Made by a program: the position numbers and the translations under genes
Assembly: GCA_902517745.1 (NCBI GenBank)
Contig: CABYDS010000002.1
Location: 1-64,000, forward strand
Direction of reading: 5' to 3'
Origin: an uncultured Pelagibacteraceae bacterium
Lineage (GTDB): Bacteria > Pseudomonadota > Alphaproteobacteria > Pelagibacterales > Pelagibacteraceae
DNA: 64,000 bases
Shown here: positions 55,826-64,000 of the stretch, one piece after another
Position numbering within the stretch: the stretch's first letter is position 1
Layout of the letters: the number at the start of each line of letters is the position of its first letter
The notes under the pieces: model-generated
Databases searched by the model: none
Told to the model about the DNA's origin: nothing
Seen by the model: only the letters and a program-made list of their open reading frames with translations

Positions 55826-57157
55826 TTAAAAACCTAAACTTTTACCCATTATTTTGTCAGGTAACCAAGTCACAATCTCAGGAAAAATACACAAAATAAG
55901 TATAGCTAAAGCCATAATTATCATAAATGGTATAGATCCTTTTAAAATTTCTGACAAACTTACATCTGGTGTAATGCCTTTAATTATATAAAGGTTTAGT
56001 CCAACGGGTGGAGTAATAAGACCAATTTCCATATTAATTGTAAATACAATTGCAAACCAATACGGATCAAATCCCAGTTGAGTTATAACTGGTAATAATA
56101 TTGCTGAAGTCATAACAATAACAGCAACAGGTGGTAAAAAGAAACCCGCAATTAATAAAAAAATATTTATTAAAATAAATACCACCCATTTATTGGAGCT
56201 CATCTCTACCATGCTTTGAGCTAAGGATTGAGTTACATAAAGTTGTGATAATGTGAAAGCAAAAAGATAAGAGGCTGCTATGATAAACATTATCATCACA
56301 CTTTCTTTCATGGAAACTTTAACAATGTTCCATATTTTTTTTGGCTGATAAATTTTGTAGACAACAGCAATTAAAACAAATACTAAAAAAGCTCCAACTC
56401 CTGAAGCTTCTGATGGAGTAGCAACACCACCATATAAAACATATAAAACACCAGCAATGATTGCTAAGAAAGGAAGTATCCTTGGCAGAACTTCAATTTT
56501 TTCTTTGAAAGTTGGAGGTGTTCTATTCTTTAAAGCTTTAGCAGAGTCTTTATCAATAAAGTAACTATGTATCAGTGCCCAGATAGCGAACATACCTGCA
56601 AGCATAAATCCTGGTATCAATCCGCTTAAAAATAATCTTCCAATAGATGTTCCAGTTGCAATTCCATAAACAATTAAAACAATACTTGGAGGAATTAATA
56701 CTCCTAAAGTTCCGCCGGCTGCTATGGTTCCTGTTGCAATTTGATCTGAGTATCCTCTTTTTCTCATTTCAGGAATTCCCATAGTGCCAATTGCAGCACA
56801 GGTTGCAGGACTTGATCCACTTAGTGCAGCAAAAATTGAGCAAGCTCCTATATTAGAAATAACTAAACCTCCAGGTACCCTCCATAACCATCTGTCCAAT
56901 CCTGTATATAAATCTTTTCCTGCTGGGGAATTAGCAACTGCCATCCCCATTAATATAAACATTGGTATTGAAAGTAGGACAAACGAATTTAATCCCGCAT
57001 AGAAAGTTTCAGCAAAAACATCTAGCATTTGGAAACCTTCGAAAGCAACTAAAAGAGCTATTGATACAAAGCTTAAACCAAAAGCAATTGGTATTCCCGA
57101 AAATAAAACTATCAAAGTAAAAACGGCAACGATTATTGCAATTATTAATGGATCCAT
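55826..57157 (-). CDS. dctM: TRAP transporter large membrane subunit (DctM)
   Basis: 443 residues with about twelve transmembrane helices. DctM features: VLLSIPMFILMGMAVANS near 58, IGACSIFAALSGSSPATCAA near 103, and IGLITPPVGLNLYI near 385. Sodium-coupled permease subunit of a tripartite ATP-independent periplasmic transporter. It overlaps dctQ by one base, giving the standard DctP-Q-M order. Confidence 0.95.
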   Translation of the reverse strand: MDPLIIAIIVAVFTLIVLFSGIPIAFGLSFVSIALLVAFEGFQMLDVFAETFYAGLNSFVLLSIPMFILMGMAVANSPAGKDLYTGLDRWLWRVPGGLVISNIGACSIFAALSGSSPATCAAIGTMGIPEMRKRGYSDQIATGTIAAGGTLGVLIPPSIVLIVYGIATGTSIGRLFLSGLIPGFMLAGMFAIWALIHSYFIDKDSAKALKNRTPPTFKEKIEVLPRILPFLAIIAGVLYVLYGGVATPSEASGVGAFLVFVLIAVVYKIYQPKKIWNIVKVSMKESVMIMFIIAASYLFAFTLSQLYVTQSLAQSMVEMSSNKWVVFILINIFLLIAGFFLPPVAVIVMTSAILLPVITQLGFDPYWFAIVFTINMEIGLITPPVGLNLYIIKGITPDVSLSEILKGSIPFMIIMALAILILCIFPEIVTWLPDKIMGKSLGF

Positions 57158-57651
57158 TAGTTAGCATCCCTTTCGTCTGTAAGCTTAATAATTTCTGCTA
57201 TATATTGTAAAATCATTAATGCAGCACCTATCATCATTGAAGAATATGGAACCCACAATGGAGGATCCCAAACTGTTCCTGTTGAGTAATTTTTAGTAAA
57301 CGCTTCCTCAACCATTAAAAAACCAAAATAGAATAAAATTAAGAAGAATAATAAACTGACTAATGAGGTAAAAATTTTAAGTCTTAATATATTTTTTTTT
57401 GATAAGAAATCATAGATCCACTCCATACTCACATGAGCTTTCTCACTTAAAACATATGCACTTCCAATAAATGTTGAAGCAACTAGAAGCATTGTAACTA
57501 GCTCAGTTTGCCACGTTATTGCTCTTTGAAAAAAGTATCTTTCAAAAACTAATTCAACAATGACAAGAATTGATAAGAGTAAAGCTAAAACAGCAAAAGC
57601 TCCGCAAGCTCTTGCAACATAATCACAGAATTTTAAGTATTTTTCTTTCAT
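57157..57651 (-). CDS. dctQ: TRAP transporter small membrane subunit (DctQ)
   Basis: 164 residues with four predicted membrane helices and the family W-Q-T-E-L-V-T segment (RAITWQTELVTMLLVAS near 45). Partner of DctM in the membrane complex. A 51-bp gap containing an intrinsic-terminator-like hairpin separates it from dctP. Confidence 0.93.
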   Translation of the reverse strand: MKEKYLKFCDYVARACGAFAVLALLLSILVIVELVFERYFFQRAITWQTELVTMLLVASTFIGSAYVLSEKAHVSMEWIYDFLSKKNILRLKIFTSLVSLLFFLILFYFGFLMVEEAFTKNYSTGTVWDPPLWVPYSSMMIGAALMILQYIAEIIKLTDERDAN

Positions 57652-57657
57652 AAAAAA

Positions 57658-57688
57658 AACCCCTACTTACAGAAAATAAATAGGGGTT
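57658..57688 (-). terminator. Intrinsic terminator-like hairpin between dctP and dctQ
   Basis: Read on the minus strand, an 8-bp stem AACCCCTA/TAGGGGTT with a 15-nt loop is followed by a run of T (the genomic A-run at 57652-57659). It lies directly after the dctP stop and before dctQ. Partial termination here would give more binding protein than permease mRNA. Confidence 0.75.
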
Positions 57689-57702
57689 CTTTATATATTA
57701 TT

Positions 57703-58713
57703 TTATTTAACTGCTAAAGCCATTTCCATTAGCTTATCGCCACCTGGAACTTTTTCAGCAAAAGCTTTGTGAGATGATTTTATTGCAATATCAACCCATG
57801 CAGCATGATCATCAGCATCCATATACACTAATTTAACACCTGCAGCTTTGTATGCTTCCTCAAACTTTTTATCTAAGTTTTCTACTTGAGCTGTCATATA
57901 TTTCTCAGCAACTTTTCCTGCTTTCATCAAAGCCACTTGTTGGCTAGAATTTAAAGCATTGTAGCTTTTCTTAGACATTAAAATTGGCTCATACATAAAC
58001 CATAAACCAAATTTTCCTGGAGGAGTTGCACATTTTACTTGTTCATATATTTTGTAACTCACAAAACTTCCTGAACTAGTATTTGCACCTGTTAATACAC
58101 CAGTTTGTAATCCAGTATAAATTTCAGATGATGGCATACTTTGAATACCTGCACCAGCAGCTTCCAACATTTGATTGAAAGCTTTTCCTGCAGCTCTCAT
58201 CACTTGTCCTTTAGCATCACTTGGATTTTTGATACATTTAGTTTTTGATGCGAAACCACCACCTAACCATGCATCTGATAGCACTACAACACCAGCATCA
58301 CTGATTATTTTTTTAATCTCAGTCATCATTGGACCTTTATTAAATCTCAATGCATGCTCATGATTTTTTACAGTTCCTGGCATTAATGTAGCATCAAACT
58401 CTGGATGGAATTTTGATGCATAAGCTAATGGGAAAGCAGAAATATCTAATTGACCTGTAGTCATAGGCTTCCACTGTTCTTTTGGCTTATAAAGTGACTT
58501 AGCTGGATAAATTCTAATTTCTAAATCAACGTTTGCTTTTTTTACTTCATCAGCAATAATTTGTACCATTTCATGACGTGGGTCAAAAGAGCCATCAGCT
58601 CTTGGTGTACCTGGCCATTGGTGACTTGCTTTTAATGTAACTGCGTATGCAGATCCTACTATTGAAAAAGCTATAATTATTGAAGACAAATATAATGTTA
58701 TTTTTCTTAACAT
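57703..58713 (-). CDS. dctP: TRAP transporter substrate-binding protein (DctP)
   Basis: 336 residues with a signal peptide (about 24 residues, ending SAYA). Periplasmic DctP-type binding protein: ASHQWPGTPRADG at the mature N terminus, GQVMRAAGKAFNQML near 170 that contains the conserved carboxylate-binding arginine, and GLQTGVLTGANTSSGSF near 207. Substrate is expected to be an organic acid; context suggests malonate or a related dicarboxylate. First gene of dctPQM-mcd-dusA-tauE, with a strong GGGG ribosome site before ATG. Confidence 0.94.
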   Translation of the reverse strand: MLRKITLYLSSIIIAFSIVGSAYAVTLKASHQWPGTPRADGSFDPRHEMVQIIADEVKKANVDLEIRIYPAKSLYKPKEQWKPMTTGQLDISAFPLAYASKFHPEFDATLMPGTVKNHEHALRFNKGPMMTEIKKIISDAGVVVLSDAWLGGGFASKTKCIKNPSDAKGQVMRAAGKAFNQMLEAAGAGIQSMPSSEIYTGLQTGVLTGANTSSGSFVSYKIYEQVKCATPPGKFGLWFMYEPILMSKKSYNALNSSQQVALMKAGKVAEKYMTAQVENLDKKFEEAYKAAGVKLVYMDADDHAAWVDIAIKSSHKAFAEKVPGGDKLMEMALAVK

Positions 58714-58749
58714 AGTTTTCCCCTTTTTATTTATAATGATGATATTAAA

Positions 58750-58778
58750 TTGAACTTGAGCAGAAGAGTCAATATAAG
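58750..58778 (+). promoter_or_regulatory. Candidate promoter for the CoA-transferase gene
   Basis: TTGAAC (58750-58755) and TATAAG (58773-58778) with a 17-bp spacer, about 18 bp before the ATG at 58796. The short leader contains AAGGAAA. It sits in the 82-bp gap between dctP and the CoA-transferase, which are divergent. Confidence 0.5.
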
Positions 58779-58795
58779 GAAATGACGTACTTATT

Positions 58796-59938
58796 ATGGA
58801 TGGTCCTTTAAAAAATTTATTAGTTGTTGATCTTACTAGGGTTTTAGTAGGTCCATATTGTACAATGATTTTATCTGATCTCGGTGCACGTGTAATTAAA
58901 GTAGAAGCACCAGAAATTGGTGACGATTCAAGAAAGTTTGGACCTTTTGTGAAAGACTATTCAGCATATTTTATGTCACTTAACAGAGGAAAAGAAAGTA
59001 TTGCTCTTAATTTAAAAAATGAAGATGATAAAAAAATCTTTGATAAAATTTTAGCAAAAGCAGATATTTTAGTAGAAAATTTTAAACCAGGTACTTTAGA
59101 AAAATGGGGATATGGTTGGAAAGATGTAAGCAAAAAATATCCAAAATTAATATACGCATCTGCATCTGGTTTCGGTCAGACTGGCCCTTTAAAAGAATTA
59201 CCAGCTTATGACATGGTCGTTCAGGGAATGGGTGGACTGATGAGTGTTACAGGTCATCCAAATAGTGAACCAACAAGAGTTGGAACATCAATTGGTGATA
59301 TTACAGCAGGCCTTTTTACTGCAATTGGAATTAATGCAGCTTTGTATGATAGACAAAAAACAGGTAAGGGAATGTTTATAGATGTTTCAATGTTAGACTG
59401 CCAAATTGCGATTTTGGAAAATGCAATTGCAAGATATTTATCTAAAAATGAAATTCCTAAACCGATGGGATCTAGACATCCCTCAATCGCTCCGTTCGAG
59501 GCATTTAAAACAAAAGACAGTTATATAATCATTGCTGCAGGTAACGATAAATTATATGAAAAACTTTGTGAAGTATTAGGAATACCTGAGATGGTGAGTG
59601 ATAAAAGATTTAATACCAATTCACTCAGATGTGAAAATATGAATGAACTTAAATCAATTTTTGAAGAGAAACTTTCTTCAAAAAATACTTCTGAATGGGT
59701 AAATGAGATGGAAAAATTAAGGATACCTTGTGGACCGATATTTAATATTAAAGAAGCGGTAGAAAATCCTCAAGTCGAAGCAAGAAACATGATTGTTAAA
59801 GCTTATCATAAAGTAGTTGGTGATTTTAGATTAGCAGGCAATCCTATAAAAATGTCTTCGTACGAAGATAAAAGTATTAGAGGGGACATCCCTGATCTTG
59901 ATGAACACAGGGAACAAATATTAAAAGAGTTTTCTTAA
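58796..59938 (+). CDS. CaiB/BaiF (class III) CoA-transferase
   Basis: 380 residues. Family III CoA-transferase features: VVDLTRVLVGPYCTMILSDLGARVIKVE at the N terminus (in two parts), LNRGKESIALNLKN near 62, ASGFGQTGPL near 122, and the catalytic aspartate in PAYDMVVQGMGG near 135-145. Moves CoA between carboxylic acids. Divergent from the TRAP/malonyl-CoA decarboxylase genes, so it may activate the imported acid. Its stop abuts the rpoZ stop with no gap. Confidence 0.9.
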   Translation: MDGPLKNLLVVDLTRVLVGPYCTMILSDLGARVIKVEAPEIGDDSRKFGPFVKDYSAYFMSLNRGKESIALNLKNEDDKKIFDKILAKADILVENFKPGTLEKWGYGWKDVSKKYPKLIYASASGFGQTGPLKELPAYDMVVQGMGGLMSVTGHPNSEPTRVGTSIGDITAGLFTAIGINAALYDRQKTGKGMFIDVSMLDCQIAILENAIARYLSKNEIPKPMGSRHPSIAPFEAFKTKDSYIIIAAGNDKLYEKLCEVLGIPEMVSDKRFNTNSLRCENMNELKSIFEEKLSSKNTSEWVNEMEKLRIPCGPIFNIKEAVENPQVEARNMIVKAYHKVVGDFRLAGNPIKMSSYEDKSIRGDIPDLDEHREQILKEFS

Positions 59939-60466
59939 TTAAGAATTATTTTCTTCGTCGCTTACGTTATCAGAGACTTGTTCTTCTGCTTCTGAAACTT
60001 GATCTAGAGAAACGTCATCACTTTCTTCAGCTTCACTAGGAGCTTCTAAATTAACATCCGGTTGAGCAGATGGTGATAGTTCAGCAAGATCTTCTTTTGA
60101 AACTTGAATTTTTTCTGGAATTTTTCTAGCTCTTTTCGATGGAAGAATTGGTACACCGCTTTTTGAAATTTCACCTTTATATTGATTCTCAAAATCATCT
60201 CCAATATCTTCGTCTTCTTCAGCAGCATCATCTATTTGTTCTACATGTTTTCTAAGTTTGTAAACTGCTGCTTCTGTTAAATCTGGAACTTTAATTGTTT
60301 CTTCTGCTATTTCTCTTAAAGCAATTACTGTGTGCTTATCATTATCTCTATCTAATGTAGGTTCAATTCCAGCATTAAGTTGAGTTGCTCTTTCTTTAGC
60401 AACCAAAACTAATTCATAAGGGCTATCTACTTTATCTATACAGTCTTCAACGGTAACTCTTGCCAT
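59939..60466 (-). CDS. rpoZ: RNA polymerase omega subunit, extended
   Basis: 175 residues, against about 90 in E. coli. Residues 1-70 are clear omega: [30 protein letters not shown] (in part) and [17 protein letters not shown]. The remaining 100 residues are low-complexity and acidic, with a short basic patch ([11 protein letters not shown] near 117) and an E/D/S-rich tail. It assists RNA polymerase assembly; the extension is of unknown role. Single gene, end to end with the CoA-transferase. Confidence 0.92.
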   Translation of the reverse strand: MARVTVEDCIDKVDSPYELVLVAKERATQLNAGIEPTLDRDNDKHTVIALREIAEETIKVPDLTEAAVYKLRKHVEQIDDAAEEDEDIGDDFENQYKGEISKSGVPILPSKRARKIPEKIQVSKEDLAELSPSAQPDVNLEAPSEAEESDDVSLDQVSEAEEQVSDNVSDEENNS

Positions 60467-60508
60467 GGGCGATTAAATATACTCCAAGATCAACAAAATC
60501 AAGTATTT

Positions 60509-61717
60509 TTATACTAAAATTGGATTTAATTTTTTTCTAACTAAAAAAAGAAGAACAAAAGAAATAAGTATATAAAGTGCAGATATTAAAGCAATTTTCT
60601 CAATTGTAAATCCAATATCAATTAAAATTCCAAAAAGAGCTGTTCCAAAAGCTGTTGAAAAAACCATAAGTGCAGTGGTCAAAGCTTTAATAGATCCAAT
60701 ATGCTTTACACCATAAACTTCAGCCCAAGTAGAAGATCCCAAAACGTTTGCCAAACCATTTGATATTCCAATTAAACCTAAAAATATAAATGCAGTAAAT
60801 TGTGCATCAAAGTAAATAATTACAAAAGTCGATAGAAATAAAGGAATATTCATATAAATTAAAAGTTTTCGACTTGTGAATTTATCAATTAAAAAACCAG
60901 ATATTAAAAGTGTAATTACTGAAAATACTGAATAAGACATAAAAGACTGCGCAATTACAAATGGTCCCCAGTTTTTTGACTCAGTTATAAATGATTGATA
61001 AACAAACACACCAGTTGCAATCCAAGGCATGGCCAGCATATTCATACTTACTATATAAAATTTATAATCTTTTATTACTTCAATTCTTTTCCATTGCTTA
61101 ATATTTTCCTCCTTAAATTCCCCATCTCCAGTACTTTCTCTTGTATCAAGTTTAATAGTTCGTACTAAAAAGAATGATGCTATCGGTAAAAATATTAAAA
61201 TTAATAAAGCAATTAATGTCCAAATATTTTGCCAAGTGGTTAATGACAACAAGAATACCATTAAAACAGGTAAAATAAATTCAGCACTAGATAAACCAAA
61301 CCAACAAATACTTAACGCTCTACCCCTTGATTTTGTGAAATATCTTGAAACTGTTGTAGTTGCAGTATGAGACATCATTCCTTGACCTGAAAATCTCATT
61401 AAAAAAATTGCAATGAATAAAAAAACTATTGATGAAATTTTTGAAAAGAAAAAACAAGAAAAAGATAAAAGTAATGTTACATAGATTGCAAATCGAAAAA
61501 TATTTATATCATCAATTTTCTTTCCAACCCAAATAAGTAATAAACTACTGCACAATGTTGCAGATGCATATATTGAGCCAAATTGTCCATGAGTTATCGA
61601 TAGTGTCTCTCTTATACTTGTATTGAATATTCCAAGAAAAAAACTCTGTCCAAAGCTTGAAAAAAATGTAAATATAAATCCAAATACAATTACTTTTAAA
61701 CTTAAATTTTTAAACAT
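60509..61717 (-). CDS. Major facilitator superfamily transporter
   Basis: 402 residues with about twelve membrane helices. MFS features include the G-x-x-x-D segment after helix 2 (IWVGKKIDDINIFR near 62), the RFSGQGMMSHTATTTVSRYF stretch near 108 and GFLIDKFTSRKLL near 265. Resembles the monocarboxylate/oxalate-formate type branch; substrate unknown. Start codon is only 8 bp from the divergent dehydrogenase start. Confidence 0.88.
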   Translation of the reverse strand: MFKNLSLKVIVFGFIFTFFSSFGQSFFLGIFNTSIRETLSITHGQFGSIYASATLCSSLLLIWVGKKIDDINIFRFAIYVTLLLSFSCFFFSKISSIVFLFIAIFLMRFSGQGMMSHTATTTVSRYFTKSRGRALSICWFGLSSAEFILPVLMVFLLSLTTWQNIWTLIALLILIFLPIASFFLVRTIKLDTRESTGDGEFKEENIKQWKRIEVIKDYKFYIVSMNMLAMPWIATGVFVYQSFITESKNWGPFVIAQSFMSYSVFSVITLLISGFLIDKFTSRKLLIYMNIPLFLSTFVIIYFDAQFTAFIFLGLIGISNGLANVLGSSTWAEVYGVKHIGSIKALTTALMVFSTAFGTALFGILIDIGFTIEKIALISALYILISFVLLFLVRKKLNPILV

Positions 61718-61725
61718 AAAAAAAT

Positions 61726-62601
61726 ATGACTTCTAAAGTTGCTTTCATAGGTCTTGGTGTAATGGGTTATCCAATGGCAGGATATATATCAAAAGCAGGA
61801 CATAATGTAACTGTTTTTAACAGAACAAAATCAAAAGCAGAAAAATGGATTGGTGAATACAAAGGTAATATGGCTGATACACCATCTGAAGCTGCTAAAG
61901 ATGCTGATTTTATTTTTACGTGTGTTGGAAATGATGATGATTTAAAACAAGTATCTTTACGAGAACATGGATTATTTCATAATGCTAAAGAAGGAAGTGT
62001 ATATATAGATAATTCAACAGTGTCTGCTGAAATTTCTAGAGAACTTTATAAAGCTGCAAAAGATAAAGGATTTGGTTTTTTAGATGCTCCTATATCAGGA
62101 GGACAGTCAGGTGCTGAAGGTGGAATATTAACTGTCATGGTTGGTGGAGATGAAAGTGATTTTAAAAAAGCGGAGCCAATAATTGATTGTTATAGTAAAA
62201 AAGTAACTTTGATTGGACCATCAGGCAGTGGACAATTAACTAAGATGGTTAATCAAATGTGTATTGGTGGTTTAGTTCAAGGTTTATCTGAAGCAGTAAA
62301 TTTTGGAATTAATGCAGGTTTAGATATGGATAAAGTTATGGAAACTATTTCAAAAGGTGCAGCTCAATCTTGGCAAATGGAAAATAGATATAAAACTATG
62401 GTAGCTGATAAATTTGATTATGGTTTTGCTGTAGATTGGATGAGAAAAGATTTAAAAATTTGTATTGAAGAAGCAAAAAGAAATGGTTCACCTGTACCAG
62501 TAACTGAAATTGTTGATGGTTATTATGCTGAAGTTCAAAAAATGGGTGGAAACCGTTGGGATAGCTCAAGTTTAATAGCTAGATTAAAAAAGAAAAAGTA
62601 A
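61726..62601 (+). CDS. Beta-hydroxyacid dehydrogenase (3-hydroxyisobutyrate dehydrogenase family)
   Basis: 291 residues, cytoplasmic NAD(P)-dependent enzyme. Rossmann motif FIGLGVMGYPMAGYIS near residue 7, substrate-binding DAPISGGQSGAEGG near 118, and the catalytic lysine in GQLTKMVNQM near 171. Could be 3-hydroxyisobutyrate, tartronate-semialdehyde or glyoxylate reductase; not resolvable here. Its ATG lies 8 bp from the MFS start codon and it is followed after 2 bp by the PNPOx-like gene. Confidence 0.9.
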   Translation: MTSKVAFIGLGVMGYPMAGYISKAGHNVTVFNRTKSKAEKWIGEYKGNMADTPSEAAKDADFIFTCVGNDDDLKQVSLREHGLFHNAKEGSVYIDNSTVSAEISRELYKAAKDKGFGFLDAPISGGQSGAEGGILTVMVGGDESDFKKAEPIIDCYSKKVTLIGPSGSGQLTKMVNQMCIGGLVQGLSEAVNFGINAGLDMDKVMETISKGAAQSWQMENRYKTMVADKFDYGFAVDWMRKDLKICIEEAKRNGSPVPVTEIVDGYYAEVQKMGGNRWDSSSLIARLKKKK

Positions 62602-62603
62602 TT

Positions 62604-63209
62604 GTGTCTACCACTGTTCCCTACTACGAGGATTTTTCCGAAATAAAAAAGAAAATTTGGTTAATGCTAACTGATGCAGTTACTAATAGGTCTTCACCAT
62701 TTAGAATACCTGTTTTTTCGTGTGGAAGTGAAGATAATATTGAAAGTAGAATTGTTGTTCTTAGAAAATCAGATGAACAAAATAATATAGTACAATTCCA
62801 CAGTGATATTAGATCTGATAAAATTAAAATATTAGAAAAAAACCCAAATTCATCGATGTTATTCTACGATAAAGATGAAAAAATACAGGTTAGATTAAAA
62901 GTTGAAGCAATTATAAATCACAATAATGATATAACAAAACAATCTTGGGAGAAAACTCAACATATTAGTCGAAAATGTTACTTAGTAGATAATGGACCAG
63001 GTACAGAGTCTGATATTCCAACATCTGGTTTAAAACCTGAGTTAGATAATTTTGATTACACAAAAGAACAAAGCGAAGAAGGATATAAAAACTTTACTGT
63101 TATACAGTGTAAAATTAAATCTATTGAGTGGTTATATTTAGCTGCAAAAGGTCATAGAAGAGCTAGATTTGACATTGATAATAGTAAAGATACTTGGTTG
63201 GTACCGTAA
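62604..63209 (+). CDS. PNPOx-like flavin-binding split-barrel protein
   Basis: 201 residues from a GTG start. Pyridoxamine-phosphate-oxidase-like fold: SRIVVLRKSDEQNNIVQFHSD near residue 48 with S-D-I-R-S-D-K (FMN phosphate region), LFYDKDEKIQVRLKVEA near 90, and the C-terminal IEWLYLAAKGHRRARFDI that resembles the R-R-A-R-F motif of the family. True PdxH identity is doubtful because the substrate-binding motifs are not clear. Stop overlaps the next start as TAATG. Confidence 0.82.
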   Translation: MSTTVPYYEDFSEIKKKIWLMLTDAVTNRSSPFRIPVFSCGSEDNIESRIVVLRKSDEQNNIVQFHSDIRSDKIKILEKNPNSSMLFYDKDEKIQVRLKVEAIINHNNDITKQSWEKTQHISRKCYLVDNGPGTESDIPTSGLKPELDNFDYTKEQSEEGYKNFTVIQCKIKSIEWLYLAAKGHRRARFDIDNSKDTWLVP

Positions 63210-63604
63210 TGAAAAAATATGAAGCTATGGTTTTGTCATGTATGGATCCAAGGTTTCAGCCAAAAGTTTTTAATTATTTAAAAAAAAAGAAATTAACTGG
63301 AAAATATAGCTCATTTACTATAGCTGGAGCAGCCATTGGTGTAACTTCTAAAAAATTTAAAAAATGGCAATCAACATTTTTGGATAATTTATCAACTTCA
63401 ATAAAGTTGCATAATATAAGTAAATTAATAGTAATTAATCATGAAGATTGTGGTGCAGCTAAAATAGTAAATGGAAAGAAAATATTTAATTCAACTATTG
63501 AAAATAAAATTCACAAGGATTCTTTTAAAAAAATTAAGTTAACTTTAAGTAAAAAATTCCCTAAATTAAAATTATCTTTTAAAATATTAACATTAAGAGA
63601 TTAG
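63209..63604 (+). CDS. Short beta-carbonic-anhydrase-like protein
   Basis: 131 residues from the ATG at 63209, which overlaps the previous stop. An upstream in-frame GTG was rejected. Beta-CA zinc motifs are visible: Cys-x-Asp-x-Arg in LSCMDPRFQ near residue 11 and His-x-x-Cys in NHEDCGAAK near 78. It is about 60-80 residues shorter than typical beta-CAs and ends soon after the zinc site, so catalytic activity is uncertain. A lysine-rich protein; possibly a CO2-handling or non-catalytic relative. Confidence 0.75.
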   Translation: MKKYEAMVLSCMDPRFQPKVFNYLKKKKLTGKYSSFTIAGAAIGVTSKKFKKWQSTFLDNLSTSIKLHNISKLIVINHEDCGAAKIVNGKKIFNSTIENKIHKDSFKKIKLTLSKKFPKLKLSFKILTLRD

Positions 63605-63627
63605 ATTATTTAATGACCTTTTGGATT

Positions 63628-64000
63628 TCAATTATACGCTCTATTGGCCTGTTCGTTATTAAATAATTTCATAACTCCAGTACCAGCTCTGTCCCAATAA
63701 TTAAACTTACACCCAGATCCACCACTTCTATAATTCCACTTACCTTTTTTAAGATCGCTTATCTGTTTTTCTCTCAGTTCAACAAGTTTTTTATGATTAT
63801 ATTTTCCCCACTCATTTAAACATATAAGTTTAAACGGATCATAAGGATCTTTTGATGTTGGAGTTAAATAAACAGTATCCTCTCCTTTTGGACAACCTTC
63901 AACATCATGAACATAAGCTTTTCCAAAAAACATATGTTTTGCATCAGTATCTTGGCCGCTTGAAAAATGAGCTTTTTTATTCATACCTGGGACACAAGCA
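63628..64000 (-). CDS. Unknown extracytoplasmic protein, 5' end outside the window
   Basis: At least 118 residues from an internal Met (MNKKAHFSSGQD), but the frame stays open to the window edge and encodes A-C-V-P-G in front of that Met. The Ala-Cys could be a lipobox, so the gene may be a lipoprotein starting upstream. Visible features: three cysteines, a WNYRSGGSGCKFNYWDRAG segment near residue 82. Not recognised. Confidence 0.6.
   Translation of the reverse strand, partial: ACVPGMNKKAHFSSGQDTDAKHMFFGKAYVHDVEGCPKGEDTVYLTPTSKDPYDPFKLICLNEWGKYNHKKLVELREKQISDLKKGKWNYRSGGSGCKFNYWDRAGTGVMKLFNNEQANRAYN

Overview
The window is strongly AT-rich, densely packed alphaproteobacterial chromosome. Overlapping start and stop codons, near-zero intergenic gaps, the str/rpo ribosomal cluster, a class II DAHP synthase, stand-alone prpDBC and a TRAP-rich gene set fit a streamlined marine SAR11 (Pelagibacter-type) genome. 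This is my reading of gene content and composition, not a database match.

Layout. Positions 1-14066 (minus strand) hold the information-processing block fusA(partial)-rpsG-rpsL / rpoC-rpoB-rplL-rplJ-rplA-rplK-nusG-secE with tRNA-Trp, tuf, tRNA-Gly and tRNA-Tyr. rlmB (plus) and tRNA-Thr follow. Positions 15011-23722 are an accessory zone around the NAD kinase gene, which is sandwiched between tRNA-Thr and tRNA-Leu. Positions 23765-27222 hold a COG4091 dehydrogenase, AzlCD, a gamma-glutamylcyclotransferase-like gene and a CinA-like gene. Positions 27245-34452 form a plus-strand run sfsA-map-purB-purC-purS-purQ-purL-bolA-grxD. Positions 34453-43454 (minus) carry rpsD, trmJ-like, cimA, cysS, nadE, class II DAHP synthase, glmS and a stand-alone GlmU acetyltransferase domain. 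Then come gph and prpD-prpB-prpC (plus), a DUF1289 gene and nrdB/nrdA (minus), a phosphohexomutase (plus), a minus-strand run dctP-dctQ-dctM-malonyl-CoA decarboxylase-dusA-tauE, a CoA-transferase, rpoZ, an MFS transporter, a beta-hydroxyacid dehydrogenase, a PNPOx-like protein, a beta-carbonic-anhydrase-like protein and a partial unknown gene.

The most unusual part is 15011-23722. Three compact cassettes (about 3.45, 2.85 and 1.50 kb, measured from att repeat to att repeat) are integrated at tRNA genes, and none carries a recombinase. One sits at tRNA-Thr with an exact 48-bp repeat of the tRNA 3' half. Two sit in tandem at tRNA-Leu with repeats of the tRNA 5' half; two of those three copies also carry a duplicated tRNA promoter. 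Each cassette holds one or two cargo genes closely flanked by paired repeats with an 11-bp period, and the repeat sequence is specific to each cassette. Cargo: a PD-(D/E)XK-helicase fusion with four C-terminal W-x-x-x-x-F-L-G repeats plus a small membrane protein (tRNA-Thr cassette), and two exported alginate-lyase-like proteins (tRNA-Leu cassettes). The arrangement suggests an integrase-in-trans, cassette-like mobile system that swaps tRNA promoters as it accumulates.

The core genes fit together simply: translation and transcription machinery, de novo purine synthesis from the SAICAR/FGAM steps, NAD synthesis and phosphorylation (nadE, nadK), amino-sugar supply (glmS, GlmU domain), methylcitrate-cycle propionate use, NrdR-type controlled ribonucleotide reduction, and a probable malonate or related dicarboxylate uptake and decarboxylation cluster.
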